In this document: positions 48,065 to 55,393 of the stretch, piece after piece
How positions within the stretch are numbered: the stretch's first letter is position 1
Layout: the number at the start of each line of letters is the position of its first letter
DNA from: Rhodospirillaceae bacterium
GTDB lineage: Bacteria; Pseudomonadota; Alphaproteobacteria; Rhodospirillales; Rhodospirillaceae
NCBI GenBank assembly: GCA_040219235.1
Contig: JAVJSV010000011.1
Location: 248,001-312,000, forward strand
Direction: 5' to 3'
DNA: 64,000 bases
The notes under the pieces: model-generated
What the model saw: the letters and a program-made list of their open reading frames with translations, nothing else
Told to the model about the DNA's origin: nothing
Databases searched by the model: none
Translations under genes and position numbers: made by a program

Positions 48065-48448
48065 ATGAGCGCAGCCTCTGTTAAGATAACACGTGTGTTC
48101 AAAACGGCTTGGTTTGCCAAGGCGGCCTCAAAAGCGCGCATCAAGGATGATGAACTCTGCAAGGCCATCGCGCAGGTGATGAAAGGCCAGTGCGATACCC
48201 TTGGCGGCGGCGTGTTCAAAAAACGTCTCAACAAGAACCGGCATCGCGCCCTCATTCTCGCCAAAGCTGGACGGCATTGGATGTATGAATATTTGTTCGC
48301 CAAGAAAGACCGGGCAAATATTGAAGATAATGAACTTACCGCGTTTCGGTCGCTGGCCAAAAGTTACGCAAGGCTGAGCGAGAACCAGATCGCGCTGTTG
48401 CTTGCGGACGGTGACATCATAGAGATTTGTAAGGGTGGAGATTTGTAA
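48065..48448 (+). CDS. RelE/HigB-superfamily toxin (PF06296-like)
   Basis: 127 residues, start ATG 48065, because a start further up would lie inside the promoter. An internal GTG (about 48094, before FKTAWF) is possible. The sequence VFKTAWFAKAASKARIKDDELCKAIAQVMKG, then LGGGVFKKRLNKNRHRALILAKAGRHWMYEYLFAKKDRANIEDNELTAFRSLAKSYARLS matches the RelE-type toxin family that cleaves mRNA at the ribosome. The toxin precedes the antitoxin, the HigBA order. Stop and antitoxin start overlap (TAATG). Confidence 0.88.
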   Translation: MSAASVKITRVFKTAWFAKAASKARIKDDELCKAIAQVMKGQCDTLGGGVFKKRLNKNRHRALILAKAGRHWMYEYLFAKKDRANIEDNELTAFRSLAKSYARLSENQIALLLADGDIIEICKGGDL

Positions 48449-48771
48449 TGGCGACCAAAGCTAAATATAAAAGTGATGCCTTTGAGGCGATTCACACATC
48501 GGCCTCCGCGCTCCGCAAAGCCGGTGCCATCGACAAGGCGACGATGCGCAACTTTGATGAAAGCTGCCTGACAGTACCTTCCGAAATCAAACCTGAGCAG
48601 ATCAAGCAGCTTCGCGAAGCCAACCATGTGAGTCAGCCCGTATTTGCCCGTTATCTCAACACCAGCGAAAGCACGGTCGAGAAGTGGGAGACGGGCGCGA
48701 AGCGTCCCAGTGGTATGGCGCTCAAGTTACTCACCATCGTGCAGAAGCACGGTTTGCAGGTGCTGTCTTAA
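48448..48771 (+). CDS. HTH (XRE-type) antitoxin of the HigBA-type module
   Basis: 107 residues. An N-terminal helical segment (ALRKAGAIDKATMRNFDESCL) probably wraps the toxin; the C-terminal HTH is IKPEQIKQLREANHVSQPVFARYLNTSESTVEKWETGAKRPSGMALKLLTI, typical of HigA/MqsA-like antitoxins. It should neutralise the toxin and repress the promoter at 48028-48056 through the palindrome there. ATG overlaps the toxin stop by one base. Confidence 0.9.
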   Translation: MATKAKYKSDAFEAIHTSASALRKAGAIDKATMRNFDESCLTVPSEIKPEQIKQLREANHVSQPVFARYLNTSESTVEKWETGAKRPSGMALKLLTIVQKHGLQVLS

Positions 48772-48882
48772 TAACGCCAGAATGGAGTTGCCTAGCACAG
48801 CGCCTAGGCTTTTCTTCATGGGGGTGTATATGGGTATATGGGGGTCATGCCCCGTATAATGGGGTGCCTTAGGAGATAATCT

Positions 48883-49149
48883 ATGAGCCTCGTTGAAGTA
48901 CGCGATCACTCGCTTTGGCCCAAACACATTCATGGCAATGAGTCCTTGAAAGAAAAGCTTCTTGTTATGCCATCTGGAACAGTCATCGAACTAACAGTCG
49001 ATGGGTTCCGGGGGCACTGGAAGAAGATGGATGACGGAAAGGATGGGCGCCCCACCCCGGGTATCAAACCCATTGGCTCTGCCCGCGAGCACTGGCATGA
49101 GCTTCAAGAAGAGCGCGGAAAGCTGGTGTCTATCGAGGAAGCGGTATGA
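48883..49149 (+). CDS. Small conserved cytoplasmic protein, unknown function
   Basis: 88 residues; AGGAG lies eight bases before ATG 48883. No membrane or signal segment. Sequence features: HIHGNESLKEKLLVMPSGT, IELTVDGFRGHWKKMDDGKDGRPTPGIKPIG and a helical end HWHELQEERGKLVSIEEAV. I recall similar short proteins in proteobacteria with the VDGFxGxWxKMxDGxxGRPTPG pattern, but no assigned role. It follows the antitoxin by about 110 bases with GGGG/CCCC-rich sequence between, and precedes the amine-oxidase remnant, so it may be cargo of the same insertion. Confidence 0.6.
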   Translation: MSLVEVRDHSLWPKHIHGNESLKEKLLVMPSGTVIELTVDGFRGHWKKMDDGKDGRPTPGIKPIGSAREHWHELQEERGKLVSIEEAV

Positions 49150-49171
49150 AGGAGCCTGCCTTACTACCAAG

Positions 49172-49320
49172 TATTTACGGCCCGGTATGATTACTAAATA
49201 AAAAGAGAATGTGATCCAGCCCACGGGCGGCATTCACTTCGCCGGGGAGCACACCTCGCAATCCACCCGTGGTTTAGAAGGCGCGATGGAGTCCGGCGAA
49301 CGCGCTGCCTTCGTAAAGTG
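49172..49320 (+). pseudogene. Remnant of the 3' end of an amine oxidase gene
   Basis: About 150 bases closely match the 3' end of the amine oxidase gene (about 47822-47970): the frame reads RPGMITK-stop-KENVIQPTGGIHFAGEH, then TSQSTRGLEGAMESGERAAF, against RPGMIAKYKEKMIQPTGSIHFAGEH in the intact gene. TAA replaces the Tyr codon, and the end is frameshifted (TTCGTAAAG for TTCGAAGTG). No 5' part remains. The two copies flank the toxin-antitoxin module and the 88-residue gene. Confidence 0.9.
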
Positions 49321-49413
49321 CATTTAGAATGATCGGAAACGGGGCTTTTGCCAGGGCGTGGCAGTGCAAAACCACTGCCCCTGGCAGCCTGTGTTTCCCT
49401 TACGTCAGGCGTT

Positions 49414-50202
49414 TTACTCCGGCTTCTGAAAGAGCAGCGTGTAGCGGTCCGACTGCCCAGTTACGGCTGGATTTGCGACTTCAAGTGTGAGCGCGTCTTG
49501 CGGTCGGGCAAGCACGTCGGAGAAATCGACGAAGATGAACCCAGCGTCCAAGACTTCCTTGATATTCAGCACCGGGTCGATCCGTCTGCCGTTCTCCTCA
49601 TTGCCTGGCTCCATATGCCGGCGCGTGTGGTCGACGATGCCGTAGTAGCCGCCAGGCTTCAGCGCATCGTAGGAGGATTTATTCACAGCCATACGATCGT
49701 CAGGTGAAAAATTGTGATAGTTGCGAAATGTCAGGACAAGATCGACAGGCTCAACATCCCATTCCCCTGACGGGTCGAAGAATCCGCCCGTCGGACTTGG
49801 GTATCCGTTCCAGTCGATTTCTTCGACGCCCTCGAGTCCGGCAAGCTCACGCGTCGGCTGGAATATGTCTTGATAAAGCCCTGGCGGATGCGTGACGTAA
49901 AGTTTGCCTTTGTCTTTCAGCACCGGGCCAAGAATTTTCGTGTACCAACCGCCCCCAGGTAAGACCTCAAGGACTCTCATGTCCTCACGCATGCGGAAAA
50001 ATTCGAGCACCTCGGCTGGCTGGCGATTGGCATCCCGGGCGCGATCTTTTTCCGTCCGGATGTCGCCTTCCATGGCTTCGATGACACGTTGCTGAAAGGG
50101 GGTCGGGTTCGCGGGTTGAGCAAGGGCGGCTCCGGCGAGCAGAAGGGCGGAGCCTGCGGTGCAGGCGATCAATGTGTATCGGACGAAATTTGCAGTGCGC
50201 AT
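49414..50202 (-). CDS. Exported class I methyltransferase-like protein (COG4798-like)
   Basis: 262 residues from ATG 50202 (AAGGAG upstream). Signal peptide YTLIACTAGSALLLAGAALAQP. The body is a Rossmann methyltransferase fold: MRVLEVLPGGGWYTKILGPVLKDKGKLYVTHPP (motif I), PVDLVLTFRNYHNF and YDALKPGGYYGIVDHTRR. This pattern matches the predicted secreted methyltransferases of COG4798. SAM is not known in the periplasm, so the real activity is open. It is divergent from the flavoprotein 50641-52170. Confidence 0.82.
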   Translation of the reverse strand: MRTANFVRYTLIACTAGSALLLAGAALAQPANPTPFQQRVIEAMEGDIRTEKDRARDANRQPAEVLEFFRMREDMRVLEVLPGGGWYTKILGPVLKDKGKLYVTHPPGLYQDIFQPTRELAGLEGVEEIDWNGYPSPTGGFFDPSGEWDVEPVDLVLTFRNYHNFSPDDRMAVNKSSYDALKPGGYYGIVDHTRRHMEPGNEENGRRIDPVLNIKEVLDAGFIFVDFSDVLARPQDALTLEVANPAVTGQSDRYTLLFQKPE

Positions 50203-50640
50203 AAGTGTCACTCCTTTAGGGATCAATTAGGGACAAACGCGTTGGTTCACAAAGATGGTGAGTCAAAGATACCTCTTTATGTCTGCAAATAGCCACCAGC
50301 GGATATCTGATTTAGGTCAGACTGTGCGGTGTGACCATAGGTCACTGCCGCTAGGCCATGGCTGCCGCTCAGGTCCCTGCCGTCATCGGCGCGGGCTCTT
50401 CAGTCCGGGCATAGCATTCGATGCTCGACAGATTTGGTTTGTCCCAGGATTTCGAAGGCGGCGCTTCCAGCATAAAATCGCGGCTATTAAGTGCTGGATG
50501 TATCGGGATAAAACACGGGGTTGGACCGGCTCTTGACCTCTATCGGCATTTTGGGTGTGTTGCGTGTATTGTATTCATTATCAAAGTGCTCCTAACTCAT
50601 CGATGGCAGACACACGCACCTCTTCAGGAAGGACCGGACC
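50203..50640. other. Intergenic region between two divergent accessory genes
   Basis: About 440 bases. It contains AAGGAG for the leftward methyltransferase and AGGAAGGA (about 50629) for the rightward flavoprotein. A TTGACC near 50533 could be a -35 box but the -10 is weak. Short frames across it lack coding character. No repeat or RNA structure is evident. Confidence 0.5.
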
Positions 50641-52170
50641 ATGAGCCAGCGATTCAAGATCAAACCGATCAGTAAGCGTCATTTGTTGCTGGGCGCGACA
50701 GCGGGTCTCGCGGCCAGCGTGCTGCCTGCGTGGCGACGGGCCGAGGCGGCAGACAAATATGGATTGATTGTCATTGGCGGCGGCACGGCTGGCATGCCGG
50801 CGGCGATTTTTGCGGCGGAACGTGGGACGCGGGTGCTGGTCATCGACAAAGCGCCTATTCTGGGCGGCACGCTTGATCGCTCCAACGGTCAGATCGCTGC
50901 AGCGGGCACCGTTTTTCAGGAGGCCAAGGGCATCCAGGACTCCCCAGACGAACATTATGCCGACAACATGCGCATCAACCGCAACACCGCAGACCCGGTG
51001 CTGACGCGGCTGTTTGTCGACAATGCTGGAGAGTCGGTGAACTGGCTGGCGCAGAATGGCTATCGCGTGATGGAGGATCACCCCACCACGGGCGGCGGCC
51101 ATGAGCCCTTTTCCAAAGCCCGTTACATGTGGGGCGCGGAAGAAGGTGTGTCGATCTTCAAGGCCATGGAGCCTGCCTTGCTCAAGGGGGTTGAGTCGGG
51201 GCGCATTGATTTAATGATGAGCACCGGGGCTGTCGATCTGATCCAAGATGCCACGGGGGCTGTGCTTGGCGTGGTGACTGAAGATGATACGGGCAACCTG
51301 CAAGACCATTATGGCCAGCATGTGCTGATTTCCTCCGGTGGCTTTGCCGCCAACCCGCGTATGTTCCAAGACATGCACGGCGTGCCGCTCACCCGTGACA
51401 TTGCCTATCCCTATAGTCAGGGGCAAGGCATTCTGCTGGGACAAGGCGCGGGCGGCTATGTGCGCGGACAAGATAAGTTCGCCAGTATTTTTGGCGGCCT
51501 GATGGCAGACAATATTTATCCAACCCAGTTTGAAGCCTACTTTAGTGGCAACCCTGCACGGCGACCGCCGCGCGAAATTTACGTCAACGTTCATGGTGAT
51601 CGTTTTGTGCGCGAGGATTACCCGGGATTGGATTATCGCGAGCAAGCCCTGGGCAAGCAGCCCGGACTGCGCATGTGGGTCATTGCCGATCACGAAATGA
51701 TGACAACCAGCACACCGTTTGTGGGCCGCTGGACTCTTGATCAAATGATGGACGGGTTTGAAACCCACTCCATGTTCTTTAAGGCCGACAGCATTGATGC
51801 TCTGGGGGTGAAGGCAGGGGTCAACCCACAAGGTCTGCGCAAGTCGGTTGATCAGTTTAATGACGCCATTGACAGCGGTGCGCCTGATCCGTTTGGCCGT
51901 GTGCACCGCCCGTCAAAAATTTCCAAGGGGCCGTTCTATGCTGTGATCATGACCGGATGGACGGTTGTGTCGTCGGCCGGACTGACCGTTGATGGGCGGC
52001 TCCGCGTGATGCGGCCCAATGGAACACCTGTGCCCAATCTTTATGCCGCAGGGGAAGTGCTCGGCGCTGGCGTGACCTCGGGTAAGGCTTTTACCAACGG
52101 CAGCTTGGTGACGCCGGCGATCACCTTTGGCCGTCTGCTCGGGCAAAAATTTCTGAATTTTGAGGTGTGA
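50641..52170 (+). CDS. FAD-dependent oxidoreductase of the fumarate reductase/flavocytochrome c family, Tat-like leader
   Basis: 509 residues. Leader: ISKRHLLLGATAGLAASVLPAW with KR in place of RR. FAD-binding LIVIGGGTAGMPAAIFAAERGTRVLVIDK, then ILGGTLDRSNGQIAAAGTV, and the C-terminal GRLRVMRPNGTPVPNLYAAGEVLGAGVTSGKAFTNGS that is typical of FAD_binding_2 enzymes (fumarate reductase, urocanate reductase, ketosteroid dehydrogenase). Substrate unknown. The stop TGA (52168-52170) lies inside the first unit of the 24-bp repeat array, so the array probably forms the end of the transcript. Confidence 0.87.
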   Translation: MSQRFKIKPISKRHLLLGATAGLAASVLPAWRRAEAADKYGLIVIGGGTAGMPAAIFAAERGTRVLVIDKAPILGGTLDRSNGQIAAAGTVFQEAKGIQDSPDEHYADNMRINRNTADPVLTRLFVDNAGESVNWLAQNGYRVMEDHPTTGGGHEPFSKARYMWGAEEGVSIFKAMEPALLKGVESGRIDLMMSTGAVDLIQDATGAVLGVVTEDDTGNLQDHYGQHVLISSGGFAANPRMFQDMHGVPLTRDIAYPYSQGQGILLGQGAGGYVRGQDKFASIFGGLMADNIYPTQFEAYFSGNPARRPPREIYVNVHGDRFVREDYPGLDYREQALGKQPGLRMWVIADHEMMTTSTPFVGRWTLDQMMDGFETHSMFFKADSIDALGVKAGVNPQGLRKSVDQFNDAIDSGAPDPFGRVHRPSKISKGPFYAVIMTGWTVVSSAGLTVDGRLRVMRPNGTPVPNLYAAGEVLGAGVTSGKAFTNGSLVTPAITFGRLLGQKFLNFEV

Positions 52171-52290
52171 AACACCTAGAGTTCATGAGGTGTGATGACC
52201 GGTGGTTTAGAGGTGTGAAACACCTAAAGCTAAGAGGTGTGAAACACCTAAAGCTAAGAGGCGTGAAACACCTGGGGTTTATAGGTGTGA
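52163..52290 (+). repeat. 24-bp-period array of palindromic AGGTGTGAAACACCT units
   Basis: AGGTGTGA occurs at 52163, 52188, 52211, 52235, 52259 (AGGCGTGA) and 52283, spaced 25, 23, 24, 24 and 24 bases. Four of the six units (first, third, fourth, fifth) continue as AGGTGTGAAACACCT, a six-pair palindrome with a GAA loop; between them lies TAAAGCTAAG-like sequence in the most regular part. Units one and three to five are palindromes, two and six half-sites. The period is a multiple of three, so it is open in frame and reads RGVKHLKL repeatedly, but I see no start or ribosome site and regard coding as accidental. It begins on the stop of the flavoprotein gene. Confidence 0.9.
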
Positions 52291-52364
52291 TCAATTTGCG
52301 GCTGCTCACCCAAGGCGTCGCAGGATTATCAAACAACAGTGCCCGCAAGACGATGATTTCGCAG

Positions 52365-53036
52365 CTACTTAGGGACAGCCTTTACGACATATTGTAGAGG
52401 TAGAGCGTCGGCGACCGCTATCTTTGCATCGCCGCCCGCGGCTTCGGCCATTTGCGCGATGAGGGGGAGGAATTTGTCGCGCTGGGGTTCATCGAAGGTG
52501 CGCGGGAAGCCTTCGGTAACGGCGAACCCCGTCTCGGTAAAAAGTTTCAGCAACGTCTGTCGCGTGAACCAACGCAAGTGGGTTTTGTCCATCAGTCCGG
52601 CATTTTCATACTCAAAAGCACCGACGCTGAGTTTTACCTGGACGGACCAATGTTGGGTGTTAGGAACACAGGCGACGACAACGCCGTTTGGCGGGATGAC
52701 GGCGCGTATTTTACTTAAGACGGCCCAGGGGTCTTTGAAGTGTTCGAGAACATCGCCGAAAATCCAGCAGTCACGGTCCGCGACGGTAGACCAGAAATCA
52801 TCGCCGGACTCTTCCAGATTCAGGTTAAGGCAGCGGTCACAAGACCGGCGCGCAAGGGCGGCGTAGGCGGGCTCTATTTCTAGGCCCAGATAATCGCACG
52901 CAGGTGATGTTTTTTTGAATTCACGCGCCAGGGCACCGGAACTGCAGCCGACCTCAATCAATCGCTTGGCGTTTGCAGGAATTATTTTGAGCAGGTCGGG
53001 GTTGTGTTGCTCGTGAACCGGCGTTTGCTCCATCAT
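52365..53036 (-). CDS. SAM-dependent methyltransferase (methyltransf_23-like)
   Basis: 223 residues. Motif I is RLIEVGCSSGALAREFKKTSP, then YLGLEIEPAYAALARR, DCWIFGDVLEHFKDPWAVLSKI, VVVACVPNTQHWSV and the C-terminal HLRWFTRQTLLKLFTETGF. The LEHxxDPW and HLRxFT motifs are typical of methyltransferases linked to polysaccharide or rhamnan synthesis. Its ATG overlaps the stop of the upstream glycosyltransferase-like gene (ATGA), so they act together, probably on a surface glycan. Confidence 0.82.
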   Translation of the reverse strand: MMEQTPVHEQHNPDLLKIIPANAKRLIEVGCSSGALAREFKKTSPACDYLGLEIEPAYAALARRSCDRCLNLNLEESGDDFWSTVADRDCWIFGDVLEHFKDPWAVLSKIRAVIPPNGVVVACVPNTQHWSVQVKLSVGAFEYENAGLMDKTHLRWFTRQTLLKLFTETGFAVTEGFPRTFDEPQRDKFLPLIAQMAEAAGGDAKIAVADALPLQYVVKAVPK

Positions 53037-53716
53037 TCGCCCCACTTGGCGAGATAGGTGGCGTAGGCGTCTTTCCAGGCTTGCGATGCATAGTTTCCCG
53101 CGCTTTCATGGATCAAGGACAGGGGCCAGGTGCCGCAGGTGATGTTTTTCTGTTCAGCCTGGCGGCAGAGGTCTATGTCGTAGAAATGGAAATCGAAGCG
53201 TTCGTCAAAGCGTAATCCATTGGCGGTAAAGGTGCTACTCTCGGCGGCCAGGAGCAGGCCGTCCAGCAATTTTACGGGCTGGCCGACGGGGCCAAAGATA
53301 CTCAGATTCTCCGGTGGAAAGCTCGTGCCGTGGCCGACGATACCGCTGAGATGCTCCTGGGAGTCCCACGTGCCTGTGGTGTCGATGAAGGCCCAACTCG
53401 GTTGGCGCGGCAGGCGGCGCGTGTTGCCGGCAACACCGACGATTTGAAAGCGCTTCAGGGCGGTCGCGATCTGATTGACCCAATAGAAATCGAGGATGTG
53501 CAAATCGTCGTGGGCGAAAATCAGCGTGCAGGGATCGTTTACGCAGTCTTTAATGACGGAGTTGTAGAGCTTCGGAAGACCCGTGCTGTTCGCCGGAAAC
53601 AGCCGAACGTCCAAAAAGGGAAAGTTATAGAGCCGCAGCGATCGCCCGGTGGCGGTTTTTTCATAGAAGTCGGCCTCGCTGGCGCGCGAGGCGACGACGA
53701 ATCTCACTTTCTCCAA
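53033..53716 (-). CDS. Glycosyltransferase-like protein (Glyco_tranf_2_5/StrF-like)
   Basis: 227 residues. It has VRFVVASRASEADF, SVIKDCVNDPCTLIFAHDDLHILDFYW (the A-H-D-D acidic site), VVGVAGN-like IVGVAGNTRRLP, LDGLLLAAESSTF and DERFDFHFYDIDLCRQA, the last being the conserved YDxD(L/F)C motif of this GT-A subgroup. Donor and acceptor unknown. It is coupled to the methyltransferase downstream. No other glycan genes are adjacent, so the pair is an isolated sugar-modification unit. Confidence 0.75.
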   Translation of the reverse strand: MEKVRFVVASRASEADFYEKTATGRSLRLYNFPFLDVRLFPANSTGLPKLYNSVIKDCVNDPCTLIFAHDDLHILDFYWVNQIATALKRFQIVGVAGNTRRLPRQPSWAFIDTTGTWDSQEHLSGIVGHGTSFPPENLSIFGPVGQPVKLLDGLLLAAESSTFTANGLRFDERFDFHFYDIDLCRQAEQKNITCGTWPLSLIHESAGNYASQAWKDAYATYLAKWGE

Positions 53717-53818
53717 AGTTCAGTCCTCAAAACAGTGTGCGGGGATTCTACAGCACTATGTTTAGCACGGCCCTCAAAATAGTATCACCGCATGTAGGCG
53801 GCCGCCATCGACAACGGA

Positions 53819-53887
53819 CGCAGCAGGCTGGCAGGGGCTGTGGAGTCCGGCGCGCGCGGCGTTTATGTGCTGGATGTTGTGGGGTGA
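53819..53887 (+). pseudogene. Second remnant of the amine oxidase 3' end
   Basis: Bases 53828-53887 read LAGAVESGARGVYVLDVVG-stop, matching LEGAMESGERAAFEVLDVLG-stop at the end of the amine oxidase gene (to 47983); GGCTGG also follows both stops. Only about 20 codons survive. The surrounding 53717-54057 interval (341 bases) has no other gene I can support. Confidence 0.75.
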
Positions 53888-54057
53888 AGGCTGGTTAAAA
53901 CTATACCTTTCAAGCTTTCTGCGACCGCAACACCCCCTTAACCTTTTTGCGGCAGACTTATCGCAACCCAAAGAAACGCTCTGGCGTTGATGTCCGACTT
54001 CAGACGTCAGCCGTATATTGAAGGCTCGAGCCTCGAGCGAACTGGAAGACGAGACGC

Positions 54058-54294
54058 ATGGCTTACAAAGCAAAACCGGCGCGCGCGAGTTCGCTGCTGT
54101 TCAAGACGCTGGAAAATCTGACGTTGTTGGTGGTCTGCATCTGCTGCGTCGGCGGTGTGTTTTTGTGTGGGGCGGTGCTGCTGGCCAGTTTGCATGATCC
54201 CGTCCCCATCATCATCCTGGCTTGTCTGTTTGCCGCCGGCACCATGGTCTCGGCCAGTGAGCTGACAAAGCCGCTGAAAAAACGCCCCGTCTAA
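54058..54294 (+). CDS. Small two-helix membrane protein
   Basis: 78 residues. Hydrophobic segments at about 20-45 (LTLLVVCICCVGGVFLCGAVLLA) and 51-66 (VPIIILACLFAAGTMV), with basic ends (MAYKAKPARAS, KPLKKRPV), so both termini are probably cytoplasmic. GGAAGACGAG lies before the ATG. No recognised domain. It faces the fourth FGE-like gene, 20 bases between stops. Possible but not certain as a gene. Confidence 0.5.
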   Translation: MAYKAKPARASSLLFKTLENLTLLVVCICCVGGVFLCGAVLLASLHDPVPIIILACLFAAGTMVSASELTKPLKKRPV

Positions 54295-54314
54295 AGCGAC
54301 TGGTTTGTGAGCGC

Positions 54315-55256
54315 TTAGTCTTTGATCGTTAGCGCCACACGAAACCCGAGCAATTGGCTGTGATAGAGCGCCCAATCTCCGGCTTGTGCGGCAGCGCGCA
54401 CCCAATCCGTGCCGGACACCCAGGAGCCGCCGCGCGGCACGCGGCGTTCGCAGGAGCCGTTGTCTTCGCCACGCCAGGCGCGGCCATCGGTTGGCGCTTT
54501 GCTCATGTCCTCATGGACGCAGTCGTCGGTCCATTCCCAGGCGTTGCCGAGCATGTCATGCAAGCCCCAGGGGTTGGGCTCGAACGTGCCCACGGGTGAG
54601 GTGCGCTCGAACTGATCGTCACAGGCAAACACGGGCGCGTAATCGTACAGCCGGCGGAAGGTTGAGTCGGCCACATTGGCATAGGTGCAGGCGTCGGCGT
54701 TGGCGGTGCCCCAAAACCAGGGTCCGCGTGTGCCCGCGCGTGTGGCGTATTCAAACTCGGTGGAGGACAAGAGGCGATAGGGCTTGCCGGTGGTCTCGGC
54801 CAGCCAGGCAGCATAGGCGGTGGCGTCGGCCCAGTTGACGCACACCACGGGATGATCTTCGCGTTGATCGTAACCCGGCGCGTCCCAGGTGTGGTCGCGC
54901 ACGAACCCCAGAATGCGGTCGTGCGTCCAGGTGTTGCAGCCGACGCGACCGTCTTCATAGGTGGTTTCATATCCGGTGGCGTCGACAAAGGCGCGATATT
55001 GCGCCCGGGTGGTTTCCGTTTTGGCGACGGCCAACGTGTACGTGATGGAGACCTCACGGATGGGTCCGTCCCCGCCCTTGCGATTGGCGCTCCAGGGCTC
55101 TGAGCCCAGAGTCGCCGTGCCCGACGGCACCGTGACCATCTCGGGGCAGTTTTCACAATCGGAGAAGGTTTCGCCGGTTTCAGCCGCAGCGACTGGGATG
55201 TCTGAGATAACAGGGGCCAGTACAAGGAGGGCAATTAAGAGTTGGAGTCGCGCCAT
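54315..55256 (-). CDS. Exported FGE/SUMF1-like protein, copy 4
   Basis: About 313 residues from ATG 55256 (AGGAGC upstream). Signal peptide LQLLIALLVLAPVISDIPVAAAE. It has the same plan as the three tandem copies at 42948-46261: FSDCENCPEMVTVPSGTATLGSE, AVAKTETTRAQYRAFVDATG, HPVVCVNWADATAYAAWL, YRLLSSTEFEYATRAG, GLHDMLGNAWEWTDDC and RGGSWVSGTDWVRAAAQ. It diverges more and lies on the other strand 8 kb away. No FGE catalytic Cys pair. The DCxxCP motif after the signal peptide is shared by all four. Confidence 0.85.
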   Translation of the reverse strand: MARLQLLIALLVLAPVISDIPVAAAETGETFSDCENCPEMVTVPSGTATLGSEPWSANRKGGDGPIREVSITYTLAVAKTETTRAQYRAFVDATGYETTYEDGRVGCNTWTHDRILGFVRDHTWDAPGYDQREDHPVVCVNWADATAYAAWLAETTGKPYRLLSSTEFEYATRAGTRGPWFWGTANADACTYANVADSTFRRLYDYAPVFACDDQFERTSPVGTFEPNPWGLHDMLGNAWEWTDDCVHEDMSKAPTDGRAWRGEDNGSCERRVPRGGSWVSGTDWVRAAAQAGDWALYHSQLLGFRVALTIKD

Positions 55257-55393
55257 GGGGGGTGCTCCTGTGGATAAAGGCATTTGATTATCGCAGCGTT
55301 ACACGATGTTACGCCCAAAGGGCTTGCCAGAGGAAGTCTACTCGGGTGTCATAAGCGTATCGAACCACAATGGACCCTGGGGAGGGGTGTGAG

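Noticed and set aside
50421-50675. Open frame in the intergenic region before the flavoprotein
   Set aside because: No ribosome site, low coding character, and overlaps the well-supported start at 50641.
52163-52290. CRISPR array
   Set aside because: Inter-repeat sequence is only about nine bases and itself largely repeated (TAAAGCTAAG), no cas genes are nearby, so it is a tandem palindrome array.
52167-52397. Open frame with RGVKHLKL repeats across the 24-bp array
   Set aside because: The period is a multiple of three so all frames repeat; its start overlaps the preceding stop and it has no convincing ribosome site.
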